Origin: Cercis canadensis
Lineage: Eukaryota > Streptophyta > Magnoliopsida > Fabales > Fabaceae
Direction of reading: 5' to 3'
NCBI GenBank assembly: GCA_003255065.1
Contig: QAOA01008473.1
Coordinates: forward strand, 558,001 to 622,000
DNA: 64,000 nucleotides
Positions 34,344-45,942 of the stretch are shown here, piece after piece. Both the position numbers and the translations under genes were made by a program. The notes beneath the pieces are model-generated. The model made no database searches and was not told the origin of the DNA. It was given only the letters and a program-made list of their open reading frames with translations. Numbering within the stretch: the stretch's first letter is position 1; each line of letters begins with the position of its first letter.

Positions 34344-37035
34344 AAGGTTATTGAAGTTTGAGTTATGCTGCTGGAATGAAAGGGGCAGGATGTCAACAGC
34401 TTCCCCTAAAATCAGGTGAATTCTGTTACTTATATATGTGCCTAGGGTGGTAGTTAATTAGTTCATCTCTTTTCTGATGTTTATCGGCCAAAAAAACGGT
34501 CCATAGCCTTTTTTTTTTGTTTTTGATAAAAGAAGAATTTATCGTGCCATTTTCTTAGAAGTCATATTTAATGTTGTGACTTTGGTTTTAATTTTAATTT
34601 TACTAATAATATTATTAGGTCAGATATATACACTTAATGATTGGAGATGAGCAGGCAGGACAAGGAACTTTATGGATGATGACTATGGCCACCATGGGAC
34701 TCCTGAATTATAATAGAAACACAGGCTGTACATCATTATCAAGTCATTACCTGGTAACATGCTTTACCAGCTTCATCTTAGTAAGGATTGTCAGTTTGAA
34801 TTCTTTATACTGACAGACTGACTGACCAGCATTTTGGTTAGGTGCAGTTATGGAGCTCTTGGTTGCTCTCTGCTTCATCATTTCTTGTCTGCTTTTGTAT
34901 GGTCACACATGAATAAATGCCTATGCACATTTCGATTATAACAGTCTGGAAAGTTTTCTGCCACCGAGGGGGTGTGAGATATGTGCATAGATAACCAAGA
35001 ATGGTCCTGAAATGGTATGTGTTGTTATGTAATCTTTATTTTTGGTATATCCATCTGATGGCATATTTATTAATGGCCGATCTCACAATAGGGTTTCATT
35101 TGTTATGATAAGGTCTATTCTTCAGTCATCCTCTGACTGTGGCAAAAAGTAGGTTCTGTGTTGTGTTATGGTTGGATCCTCACTTGTGGCCCATCACTCC
35201 ACATTTTATGGTTTGTTGAATCATGCAAGGTTGGGGGAAATGAAGTTTATTGATGGCTTATTCAATCAATCCATCTATTATGGATTATTGGACGAGCAGC
35301 TCTTGGAGTTAGAGTGGAGCCATATGAATTGATTTGTTACTGGAATAAGATATTGAAACTTTTTTCTATTATATTTCAAATAATGTGATCATTTTAACAA
35401 GATATATGACATGAAACATGCATTTAGGGAATGTAATGGCTAACTTAATTTTCAATTATCAGAAAACTGCTTGATATTTATTGAAAGATAGAAGCTATCA
35501 GTTTCTGCATGATACAGGATCTGATGAATGACGACAGTTGTAGGATTTGCCTCTGCCTATTGTTGAATGTTGGGTTTGTAAAGGATTTGGTTCAAACTGA
35601 ACTTCAAATAACTAATATTTGTGGCCAAAGGAGGATTGTGCCTCATTTAATAAAAGTTATTATAGTTATGTCTTCGTGACCCTAAATTATGTTAATGTCT
35701 ACTGGAATAGTAATGGGGAAACTCTTGCCACAAAAGATGCAACAAAAAGTACCCATTTTTGCTGGTTTTCCAGAGTAGATTGACCAACAATATAACCGTA
35801 TTGATATCCATTGTTCTAATATGTTTCTTTGATCTCCTTAGCATGGTTCAGCGTAAAGAAAGACCATGTTAGTTGTATACTTGTATCATAAATGATTTTT
35901 GCTATGCTGCTGCTTTATGTTCATGCGACTGCCATTAAATCTTCCTATTATTGAAATTACTTTCAAACTGCCGTAGACTAATTATGAAGGTGCAGTTTGC
36001 TTGCGGGGAAAGCCCCTCGGTAGATGATGAATTAGTGGATGCCGTATCAACTTGGAATATTTGTTTCAGCGCAATTCCATATTATACAATTTTACTTCAG
36101 AACCCCCCCAACCCCCACCCTTCCAATTAAAGGAAGTGTATTATTGCTGTACGAGGGGTGCTGGAGCAGTAGATCCGATAATTTTGTATGTAAAATTTGC
36201 TCCAATGATTGAGTTCTTGACGATCATTTGACAGGAGCCTGTTGGATGGCCTTAATGAAACACTTCTCTTGATATATCTTCTAGATGGTTTTAGAACTTC
36301 GTTGGATTATGCTGCATTCTCCACAGAAGGAAACATTAGAGGGAGTGAATGAGTAGCCTATCCCCCTTTCTTGTCTCCTTTTCGACTTGAATTACTCCTG
36401 TGTCTCAGCTATGGAATATTGTTTTCCTGATAAAGTGATAAAATTTTACTTTACGATTTGGCTGTTAAGAAATTTATTAGTTTTACTTTCGAAGTTCGGA
36501 TTTCAAGAAGAAAACAAGAGATACAAATTAAATAGAGATATCTTTTCGTTTCAGTGGTAATTTTGTTATTTTTTAAGGTAATAAAAAATCTGAGTTGGTG
36601 TGGATTTCCAATTTCTCCAGTTTCATGTCAAAATCGAAAAAGAAATTTTTTTTCCGAGTATGAAGAGTTTATGGGCAGGGACCCATTAATAGAAAAGCAC
36701 AAACCAGGGGATGTCCTCGTCGGGTTTTGACTGCCATTTTTGTAACGCTAATCCCATGCAAACCTTGTTTAAATAAAGACAATCATAAAAGAACGAAAGG
36801 AACAATTTTCAATTTATATAGCAACGATAATCATATCATTTGCTATGCTGCTATAGTACTGATAATGACTGGGCTCGTAGTTTGACAGTTATATGTGGAT
36901 TCAGAGTTAACCAGCAACGAGAGGCATGTATATTATATAGCATTTTTTCTTGGTTCTTCATAATCTCTCTAAGTGGCACTCCAAAAGCAACCATGGTTAA
37001 TCACAGTATATATATAGTTTAAAAAGTTGAAAGAG
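34344..37035. other. SMG8 3' region and intergenic between convergent genes
   Basis: About 2.7 kb between SMG8 and FIT, which converge. The first part probably holds the SMG8 3' untranslated region. A C-rich run lies near 36102-36120. Short frames (for example 36840-37022) show no family. Confidence 0.5.
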
Positions 37036-38486
37036 TCACGCAGGAAAAGATGTCATGAATTCGAAGCCTTGGTTCAGAAGAGCGCCTGTCACCCATAACT
37101 TCAAATTTGGCAGGTTAATCTCTGACTCAGAAGCTTTCACCTGTTTCCAACATATCAGTGACTAGATCAGTAAGTGAAATGCATGAATCATTTAAATGGA
37201 AAAGGAATAAGGTGAGATTACAAGGAGATGAAAGTTTACATTCAATGTAAATGTAAGTAGAAATCTGTTAGAATCTGTGGCCAAGTTTGAATTCTGAACA
37301 TTGAACCCTGCCAGAGACTCTAGAGCCCTGTACAATGAGGCAGCGACCCCTTCTCCTTTATTGCACACCAGTTTCACATAAAACCCTCTTTCCTCCACTT
37401 GAAACACGTCCATCTACAGAACCAAATGCACAAATGTTGAAGTGATAGAGAAAACTTAAGCTTGTTGTGACTTTGACATAAAGGATTTTTACCAAACAAA
37501 CCTGCATGATCTTCTTGCAGATTAAAAGGTTGTTGTGGGGGACCAGAACCTTCTTGAAGTTTTCAACCGATCCTTGATAATTTTCTGAGGCTATTAAGGA
37601 TGCTTCAAGACCTGCAACTTCAGCCTTCAGCTTCTTAGCTTGTGCTTGCAGCTCTTGCACGTAAGAAACAGCATCTCCAACAATAGAAGCCTTGTCCATC
37701 TGCACATTATAACAGTTATATTATAAACCCAAGTTAAAGCATGTCAGATTTAACCTCGTAACAGTAAGCTACGCATTAAGAGCTTTGTTTATTTTGCATG
37801 AAATTTACTGGAGTTAGTTGTGTCCACACTGAGCCTATACCTTTTCCAAGAGAAAATAAAAGTTGCACAAGAAAGCAACTTTGTAATAGGAAAAACCTTT
37901 TCCACCAACTTTATGACCCATACTCTAAGAAATGTCATACTAGATTAATCTAAGATAGTTTCAACATTGTACTAAAGACACCTACCTTGCTTATGTTAGG
38001 AACCAAAGAACGTAATGCATAGAGCTTCTCCTTCATTTGGCCTCTCCTCCTCCTCTCTGAAATCAAAGTCTTAGACCGATCAGCTTTTCGCCTCGGTGTG
38101 GTATTAGCACTTGTACTTGCGGTGTTGGTTGTGGCAGAAGAATCTTCCTCTCCATAATTTTCTTCTTCTTCTTCTTCTTCTTCTTCTCCTCCCTTGACTT
38201 TCCCCTCAAAACATGAGAAGGAGCTAAGTGTGGAACTTGGATCATAAACATTCACATTCAAATTCACGGCATTGTAGTCAAATGGGTTTCCAGGGCACGA
38301 AAAAAGTTGGTTTTCAACGAAGCAGCTATTGATAAGTTCGGAATCGAAGTTACATATAGAGTCTTCATTCTCCCCACGAATCAAATTGATAAACTGATCA
38401 AAGTTAGGATCTTCAATGAAGTCGTGCAGCTCAAACTCATTAATATTGTGCATCATAGTTTCTTGGGAATCTTCCATTGTATTCAT
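37036..38486 (-). CDS. FIT: FIT, bHLH regulator of iron-deficiency responses
   Basis: Root transcription factor that with subgroup Ib bHLH partners switches on iron uptake (FRO2, IRT1, AHA2). Four exons on the minus strand: 38486-37986, 37699-37502, 37413-37240, 37140-37036; GT-AG borders, phase 0, 325 residues (Arabidopsis about 318). The N-terminus has the FIT hallmark FELHDFIEDPNFDQFINLIR. An acidic run of nine Glu (101-109) precedes DSSATT. The bHLH runs across exons 1-2: DRSKTLISERRRRGQMKEKL, LYALRSLVPNISK, then MDKASIVGDAVSYVQEL. The C-terminal ACT-like part reads FQVEERGFYVKLVCNKGEGV and ends NLPNLKLWVTGALLNQGFEF. Start taken at 38486; a second in-frame ATG three codons on is equally plausible. 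Confidence 0.95.
38158..38188. repeat. (TTC)n microsatellite encoding the FIT acidic run
   Basis: An almost pure TTC (GAA on the coding strand) trinucleotide tract inside FIT exon 1. It encodes consecutive glutamates. Length changes here would alter the protein without shifting frame. Confidence 0.9.
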
Positions 38487-41106
38487 GGGTTAGATGGTGA
38501 GAGGTCTAAATACATTTTATAGAAGGTTGACATGATTAATATAATTTTAGTGTGAAAGGAATAAGATCGATTTCCCCCAATACAGAGTCTATTATTTTAA
38601 TTCTGGTACACAGCAATCTATTTTATATATTTAACCCTAAATGGTTATGTCAATATTCTATCTAGTTTAAATTAAAAACAAGTTGTAACCAGTATCTGGT
38701 GTAGGGGGTATTTGATCCCAGGTCTACTTAATTATGCATATAGAATATTGCACAAGAGTTTGTGCATGAACATTTCACAAGTGATGATGATTAAAACTGG
38801 TGTTATTTCCGTAATCTTAGATATGGAATGGGAAAAACTTGCTCTATGACATTATGCATGGTGGGAACGGAATCAAATGGGCACATCATGACGTTATATA
38901 AATGTTAAATTATCTGGAAAATTCACTTACAAAATGATGACGAAACTAGAATAATCATTTAATTAAGTCGCTCTAATTACCTCTACTCCTCAATGGTCTC
39001 TCCATGCCTCAAAACGGAGAGTATCAATCAAGTAATATATAATTATATATAATGTACCTGCTATTTTACATGCAAACTTGGTTCCTACGTTTAAGTTACT
39101 AGTATATATACGCTTTTGCTTGTGACTAATAAGTAATAATTAATGCTTCCAACTGCTTTGAGTTTTACCTTACTAATTACTATGCATGCACCATATCATA
39201 TCTGCAAATCAAATACATTGCTAGTTTGGTTATGCTATGCTATGCTATAAGCCTATACCATTACCATACGCCTATACCCTCCTTCACCATAATGAAATGA
39301 TTCCACTTTGACCTTTTAGAGAATCTAAACTCATAAGCTATCTATCTCTCTCTCATAGTCATAACTCATATATATATATGTTGCTCAGAATTTTCTTATC
39401 TATAAATTTCTGCAAATAATTTCAAGTTTGTGTAAACTAACTAACAGGAGCACGGTCAACTTCATTTAAATGAATGTGCACCACACGTTAACTAGCGTGG
39501 GAGAGCCCTCTCAGCTCACGCTTACACGTGCCAACGACCATTGTCTCATTTCCATTTCTCGCCAACATATCCAACTACGTCACCCTTCCACGGGTTTACC
39601 ATAAGCTTCAACCCTTTTTTGTCTCATCTCTCCATTTCCATTCTAAATAAAATAAAATTAAAATACAAAAGTCTCTTTCATGTGACACTGGGTGAGCTGC
39701 TGTGACCTGTCACTGTCAGCACGCCTGATTCTCTGCTTCACCAATCACCATCGCTAATATTCATATCACACTTCTTTTACTCTCAAATATAATAAGGAAG
39801 ACTAATTCACCTTCAAAAAACAAAAAAGCAGAAACCAGGCCGGGCTGGGCTGGGTAGCCCAACCCAACTAATCGGGCCAATGGAACAAGAAGATCATATA
39901 CTGTATATAAAGATGAAAAATTAATTGTATATCTCACCTCAATTATTTCTTTTCTGTGGTTCCCCTTTTTGTGAGCTTATTTACAACCTTATCCACCAAT
40001 CAATACCCCCATGACTTACTTGACCATTTTTCTCTTTTGTTATCTAATCCCATTCCTATCCTTAAACGAATTTGATTCGGGTGGCCCAATGCCTTGTGAT
40101 ATGCGGTTTCTTCCTTTCCAAACATTACCCAGAAAGAACATGTCAGCACCACCATATCCAGCATGACATGGCGGTTGCGCTTCAACTGCAACTGCAACCA
40201 CTTATTATTTGCCACGTTTACATTTGTTCAACATTGACGGTGCAGGTCAAAGTATGGGTCCCACGCTTACTCAGCTTGTGCTCAGATCCTATCCAATACT
40301 GAATACCACTTGTGCGAATTTTAACTTTTTTATTAATTTGCTGGAAATTCCCAGTTCTGGTTTTGGAAGGTGCAAAGCAAAAGGACGGTAAGTTACAGAA
40401 AAAGGAGAGCTGAATAAAACCGAGGACCGATACAACAGGCGCCATCCCTTTGAAATTACCTATCTCAATTCTACCTTCAACACGCCGAGCGTATAGGCCA
40501 CCTCCTCTTCTTTCTCTCTTATGCTTCTCTTCCGCATTACAGCGTTGCAATCAGAAAACAAAAAATAGAACAAGGACTTTGAAAAATCATATTAAACCTG
40601 CATTTGTGGTTAGGAAATAGGAATGATTATGTTGAATGTTGATACCCCAATCATATGAAATAGATGAGAATTTAGCCATTTCAGTTTCATTTTGACACCT
40701 AAAACTATCATGGCTTTGTGTTCACTGACAGAGCAAATGGAAATTAGTTGAACATTCTCATTCTGAAATTGAGTGACGTATTTTTTGTCCGAGTCAGAGC
40801 CATAAACGTTGATCATCCGAGTCGGTTTCCAATCACCTGCACGTGAACATTAGATATTTTTGTATCCGAGTGTTATCAGCGTTTGCGTGTTGCCGAGTCA
40901 GCAGCCCCAGATAGAGAAAAGTCTTGTTTGATAGAAAAGAAAAGACAGCGAGAGATGGGCTGGCTATAATAAGTAGAATTTAAGTGGCTATCCCTCTCTT
41001 TCTCTCTGTCTCATATAAATACTAGAACTTGTATTCTGCTACTGCCACTACTCTTATTCCCGAACCATAACAATTAACAAAACCCACTTTCAACCAGCAA
41101 AACAGA
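38487..41106. other. Divergent intergenic region between FIT and CHYR1
   Basis: About 2.6 kb, AT-rich, presumably with the FIT promoter on the left and the CHYR1 promoter on the right. It contains ACACGTGCC (39524-39532), an ACGT-core G-box-like element, and a short GC-rich palindrome (TGGGCT-GGGT-AGCCCA near 39847). No coding frame is supported. Confidence 0.5.
41014..41021 (+). promoter_or_regulatory. Probable TATA box of CHYR1
   Basis: TATAAATA about 90 bases upstream of the start codon, after a CT-rich stretch. Predicts transcription start near 41045-41050. Confidence 0.5.
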
Positions 41107-43301
41107 ATGGACAATGGACCGGAGCTTCCATCACTTTCTCACCTTTTTGATTCTTCTCAATTCAATCACCAACGCGTTTCCTCTATGGACCTTGGAATTG
41201 GGAATTTCGGGTATGCCTAATTTTCTTTTCTTGTTCTTCAATTTGATGATATTGAATCAAGTTCCTTATTGTTTTTCTTATCTTTCTCCCCTGCTTTGTC
41301 TGATTTAGGTGCACGCATTACAAAAGAAGATGCAAGATCAGAGCACCGTGTTGTAATGAGGTTTTTGACTGCAGGCATTGCCATAATGAAGCTAAGGTAT
41401 AAATTTTTGTTCTTTCTTTTTCTGGGTTATCAATGTTTTAGACTTGAGTTTTTTTAGCAGAAATCTCAATTTCTTTTATAAACAGAACGCCGACGAAATC
41501 AATCCTCTTGATCGTCATGATATCCCACGCCATCAAGTTAAAAAGGTTTGCATTTGTTTACATTTAATGCTAAATACTCGAATTTGAATCGCATATTACA
41601 TGTTTTCATAACCTGCTAATCGATTTCATCTGCATCCTAATAATCTGATTAATATCTTCACCAAATTAAAGTCATGATTTTGATTGAGATATAAAGAAAG
41701 AAAGCTTTAACTTTCCTTAATATCTATGCGAGAACTAATAATTCCCGTTACAAGTCATTCACCCTTCTTTATATGATTATATCCAGCTCAATTTTCTGTA
41801 ACCGACAATTTTGAGTTTTCTTATAACGTTATACTATACTTAAGCTTGTTCACTCTAGTTCATACTATTTTTTGTTTATTTTCAGGTCATCTGCTCCTTG
41901 TGTGAAACAGAACAAGATGTGAGTTCTCAAATTTTGAACCATAGTAATCAAAAAACAATTTATGTAAAATTGTAAATACGATTCTGATTATTGATATGTA
42001 AGTTTTCTTATGTTCTATCAGGTTCAACAGTATTGCATAAACTGTGGAGTATGCATGGGGAAATATTTCTGTGCTACATGCAACTTCTTCGATGATGATG
42101 TAAGTTTTCCAGTGTGAAATTTAATTTGAGTCAGATCATATGTATAAGTGCCTAGCTGTGCAAATGGTATTAGAAGAATATCCCATCTTGCAGATATCGA
42201 AGAACCAATACCATTGTGATGAATGTGGTATCTGCAGGTAAACTTGTTCAATCCCTTCTTTCAACGTTTCCATTATTTCTTAAACAGCTCATTCCTAAGC
42301 GTTTTGATCAATCATCTCCTCTGTATTTGGTTTTACAGAACTGGAGGCAAGGATAATTTTTTTCACTGCCAGAGATGTGGTGAGTTCACTCTTTAACATA
42401 CATTATATGAAGTCTTTTTTTTCCTTCCATTTTCCCCAGTAGCTGATTATTGTAAATCTGTGAATGTTTGTTACAGGATGTTGCTACTCTAAGGTCATGA
42501 AAGATGGGCACCGTTGCGTGGAAAAAGCAATGCATCACAATTGCCCTGTTTGCTTTGAGGTAAAACAGCAACACTAATGAATTCTTGTGAAGAAAGTGGT
42601 ATTGATTCTCAGGGACATTATTTCATTTGTTTCCATTTGCAGTACCTATTTGAGACGTTGAGAGATATTACTGTCTTACCTTGCGGGCATACCATACATT
42701 TGGACTGTGTTAAAGAGATGGAGAAACATTATAGGTAAGCTATTGAGATATTATAACTCAGGAATATCTTTATAGGTTCATATTATACAAGATTCTTGTT
42801 ATGCTTCAAGCCCTCAACATAGTTGCTAATTTATCCCTTGACCATCTGATCCAGGTACTCATGTCCTGTTTGCTCCAAATCCATCTGTGACATGTCAAGT
42901 TTGTGGAAGAAGCTCGATCAAGTGGTAAGTTTTTGAAGATTACATGGATTTTACAGAGTGGTGAATTTGTGTGTGCTTCCTAGACTGACATTCTTGTATT
43001 AAAACTCTGGTGCAGATTGCCTCAACTCCAATGCCTGAAACGTACAAAGATAAGCTGGTAAATAATAATTGACTTAAGCCTTTTTTATCAATTAATTAAG
43101 GGTAACTTGTCCTGCATCTCTAATTGAGGTTTTGTCTGAAATCAGGTATGGATACTCTGCAATGACTGCGGAGCAAACTCTGAAGTGCAATTCCACATTG
43201 TGGCGCACAAGTGCCAAAGTTGTAATTCATACAACACGCGGCAGATACAAGGAAGTCCTGCTACCTCATGCTCCTCTAGAGTGGCTGAGATGGTGAGCTG
43301 A
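41107..43301 (+). CDS. CHYR1: CHYR1/RZPF34-type CHY-RING E3 ubiquitin ligase
   Basis: Predicted E3 ligase of the RCHY1 (PIRH2) family. Arabidopsis CHYR1 promotes ABA-driven stomatal closure and drought tolerance. Twelve exons: 41107-41210, 41309-41396, 41486-41545, 41886-41918, 42022-42099, 42194-42237, 42339-42379, 42477-42559, 42643-42734, 42855-42924, 43016-43057, 43146-43301. Phases agree throughout, giving 296 residues (family about 291). Order of domains: CHY zinc finger ([43 protein letters not shown]); CTCHY finger ([26 protein letters not shown]); RING-H2 ([26 protein letters not shown]); and a C-terminal zinc ribbon ([21 protein letters not shown]). All metal ligands appear intact. 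MIEL1 is the closest other candidate, but the sequence is nearer CHYR1 and the neighbours agree. Confidence 0.94.
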
Positions 43302-45942
43302 GCATTGGATGAAGAGGACATTTCTGGTCTGCACCATATTTTTTCGCTCAATAGTTTCTCAATTATTCATTCATTGAATTCATCTTGATGATAGTGGGAA
43401 GAGAGTAGAAAGCTTGCTTAAAAAAGTGGGCAAAAATGCCAAGTCTTGTACATAAAATTCTATTTCTGCAATGCAACTCCTTATTCTTTCTCTTCTTGTG
43501 TCATTTACTACTTGAGCTGCATAAGGTATCTGTGCTAATGAATGAGAACTACTAACCAAGAAACTGTAGACGAAATAAATAAAGAGCTAAATTATAAAAA
43601 ATCTACGGATATGAAGCACTAATGAGGGACACATATCAATACCAAGATATTGATGTACACAATGATTAAAATGAAAACAGATTTGCAGAGAATGTTCAAA
43701 AATAACGACCTTTGGCCAAAAGAGAAATAAAATTTCTACGATGCTACCATGCTGCTCCCACTACATTTTAATAGTTTCAGTCATGAACCATTCTACGGTA
43801 TCCCTAACATAACTTCACAAAGGCATCATTCTGCATATAAATCTTCAGATTTTTTATGTATATATTATATGAGTTTCTTAGAGATGCTTTCAATATAACA
43901 TAGCAAATACTATCTAACTTTCTCTGTAATTTGCAAAGGCACAGCTTCCCATCTGTCTTAGTTTTACTGAAACAGTAGACCGAGGTGACTTCCATTTGTT
44001 AATTTTGTTTAGAATTAAGAAATAAGAGAATCTAGTTGACTAGAATTTGCGTACTTCCTCAAAAGTTGAAACTAGTAGAAGACAAGGTAATCGTTATTCG
44101 TTGAGGACAATTCTGAAACCATCGCGTTGCCCAAAGTCAACATACTTAGTGTTATTATGTTGACACTTGACACAGATTAACGTGTAATCAACCCACGATT
44201 CGATCAATGATTAGTTTAAGTTTTTCATAATATTACTGTTTTTTATTTTTAAAAAAATGAATACCATGAAATTAAGGCAATATTGCCATTTTTAAAATTT
44301 CGTTGCATCACTTTTACTATGGAATATGGATTATACTTGTTAAAACCAGATTTATTGGATCTTTGTTTAGATGAAGCTTATTGCTTCCTCACTGTCATTG
44401 CAAAACTCTTCAAACCAGAATAGACAAACAAAAAGAAAAGTGGGAGGACAGAATCAGCTGCTTCATGGATTCGGTGGCCTACTTGTCCCTTGCTTTGAGT
44501 AAAACCCAAGATTTATTAACGGTGAAGGGTAGCACTACCCAACCCTCTTCCCGTGGGATTTTGAGTGAGATTTTAATATTGTTATAAAAATTTTAAAAAA
44601 TTAAATTATTTAATTTATGTCAGAATATATAATTTTATATAAAATATAAAAATGACATTATATATAAAAAAAATGTCAAAAAGTAAAATTAAAAAAGATG
44701 TCTTTTGATACAAATTTTTTTTTTATATTGTGTTATTATTATATTTTATAAATAATTATATGCTCTAACAAATAATAAATAACTTAATTTTTTAAAATTT
44801 TTACAATAACACTAAAATTACTAATCTCATTTAAATTCACCCAACAAAGATAAAAATAATGTTACTACCTCTTAAGAGTAGCACAATGCTCACCTTTATT
44901 AATTCCCTGTGGAGTAACGAATAATTTTTCTCGGTCTTCAATGCTTAGACAAATGCATGAAAGAAATAACCTAGATACACCTTTTCAGACAAAAAGCATT
45001 CTGACAGCACATTTATGATCTTCTCTTTCTAATTGTAGGAGACGAGGGAGGAAGGGGACCGCATACAAGAACCTAGTTAAGATTTTAATATTGATAATCC
45101 CTGTTTCTCTGCCTCACCCAATCCTTGGAATAAAGTTGTCTCTCACGTGAAATCTATTATGAAGTGTCCTTGGAAATCCATAGTTTGAATCCCTTCTAAT
45201 AATATCAACTTTTATAAAGAATATTTGTAGAATTATGTCCACAAAATATATTAAAAAACAATTAAGCCAGACACTTCAATCATCACTTCTAATATGCCAT
45301 TCATCCACAACAAGCGAAATGTCAAATGCCCATTTTGACTTCCAGAACAAAAAATCTGAGCTTTTTTCCAATCTTGAACGTTGAACCCTTTTTCGCTCCA
45401 AAAGGGTGCATAAAATTAGCTTTTAAGTGACCTTTTAACTTTGAGAATAAACTTTGGTTATCAAAGTTATACTAATTGGCGTTAACACGTGAGCATCCAA
45501 TGTCAAATTCAAGCTCACAGGCTTGGCAATAACAGCACCACCAATGCACAGAGAGAAGAGATGATTTTGAAAACAACTAGGCACTTTTTATGTACCATGC
45601 AGCCTTGAATATGCAAGCAAACACTAGCTTGAAACAAGATGAGGGGGTGCAAAAGGAGGATATTGTAACTGAAGTTGCAAGAAAAAGTACAATCACTTAA
45701 AAGAAAGAGCAGTCCCTAGAACAGCTCAAAAAATTTACAGCAAATGGACCACAGGGACCACACGCACAACTATCTTTACAATATTTTCACTTTGTAGGAT
45801 CCAAGGGACTGTCAAATTGACCCGCCAAGATATTTACCATCCATCATGTTAAATTCAAATTAAAGCTGCAAACCAGCAAACTCTGAATTTTAAATCCAAG
45901 AGCTGCTGCTAGATGGTGTGTCATAAGATGGTTTAGATTGGA
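43302..45942. other. Intergenic between convergent CHYR1 and SOSEKI genes
   Basis: Contains the CHYR1 3' untranslated region, a probable MITE (44527-44884) and AT-rich filler. The 68-codon frame at 44381-44587 overlaps the MITE edge and is not supported as a gene. Confidence 0.5.
44527..44884. mobile_element. Probable MITE with long imperfect inverted repeats
   Basis: The segment starts GGGTAGCACTACCC and ends with GAGTAGCAC. Inside, the left arm (ATTGTTATAAAAATTTTAAA, from about 44578) matches the reverse complement of the right arm (about 44785-44812) over 40 or more bases. The core of about 200 bp is almost pure A+T. No coding capacity. The target duplication was not resolved. Confidence 0.55.

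Noticed and set aside
39840-39866. GC-rich palindrome in the FIT-CHYR1 intergenic region
   Set aside because: A six-base stem is too short to claim a structured RNA or terminator; kept only as a note in the intergenic entry.
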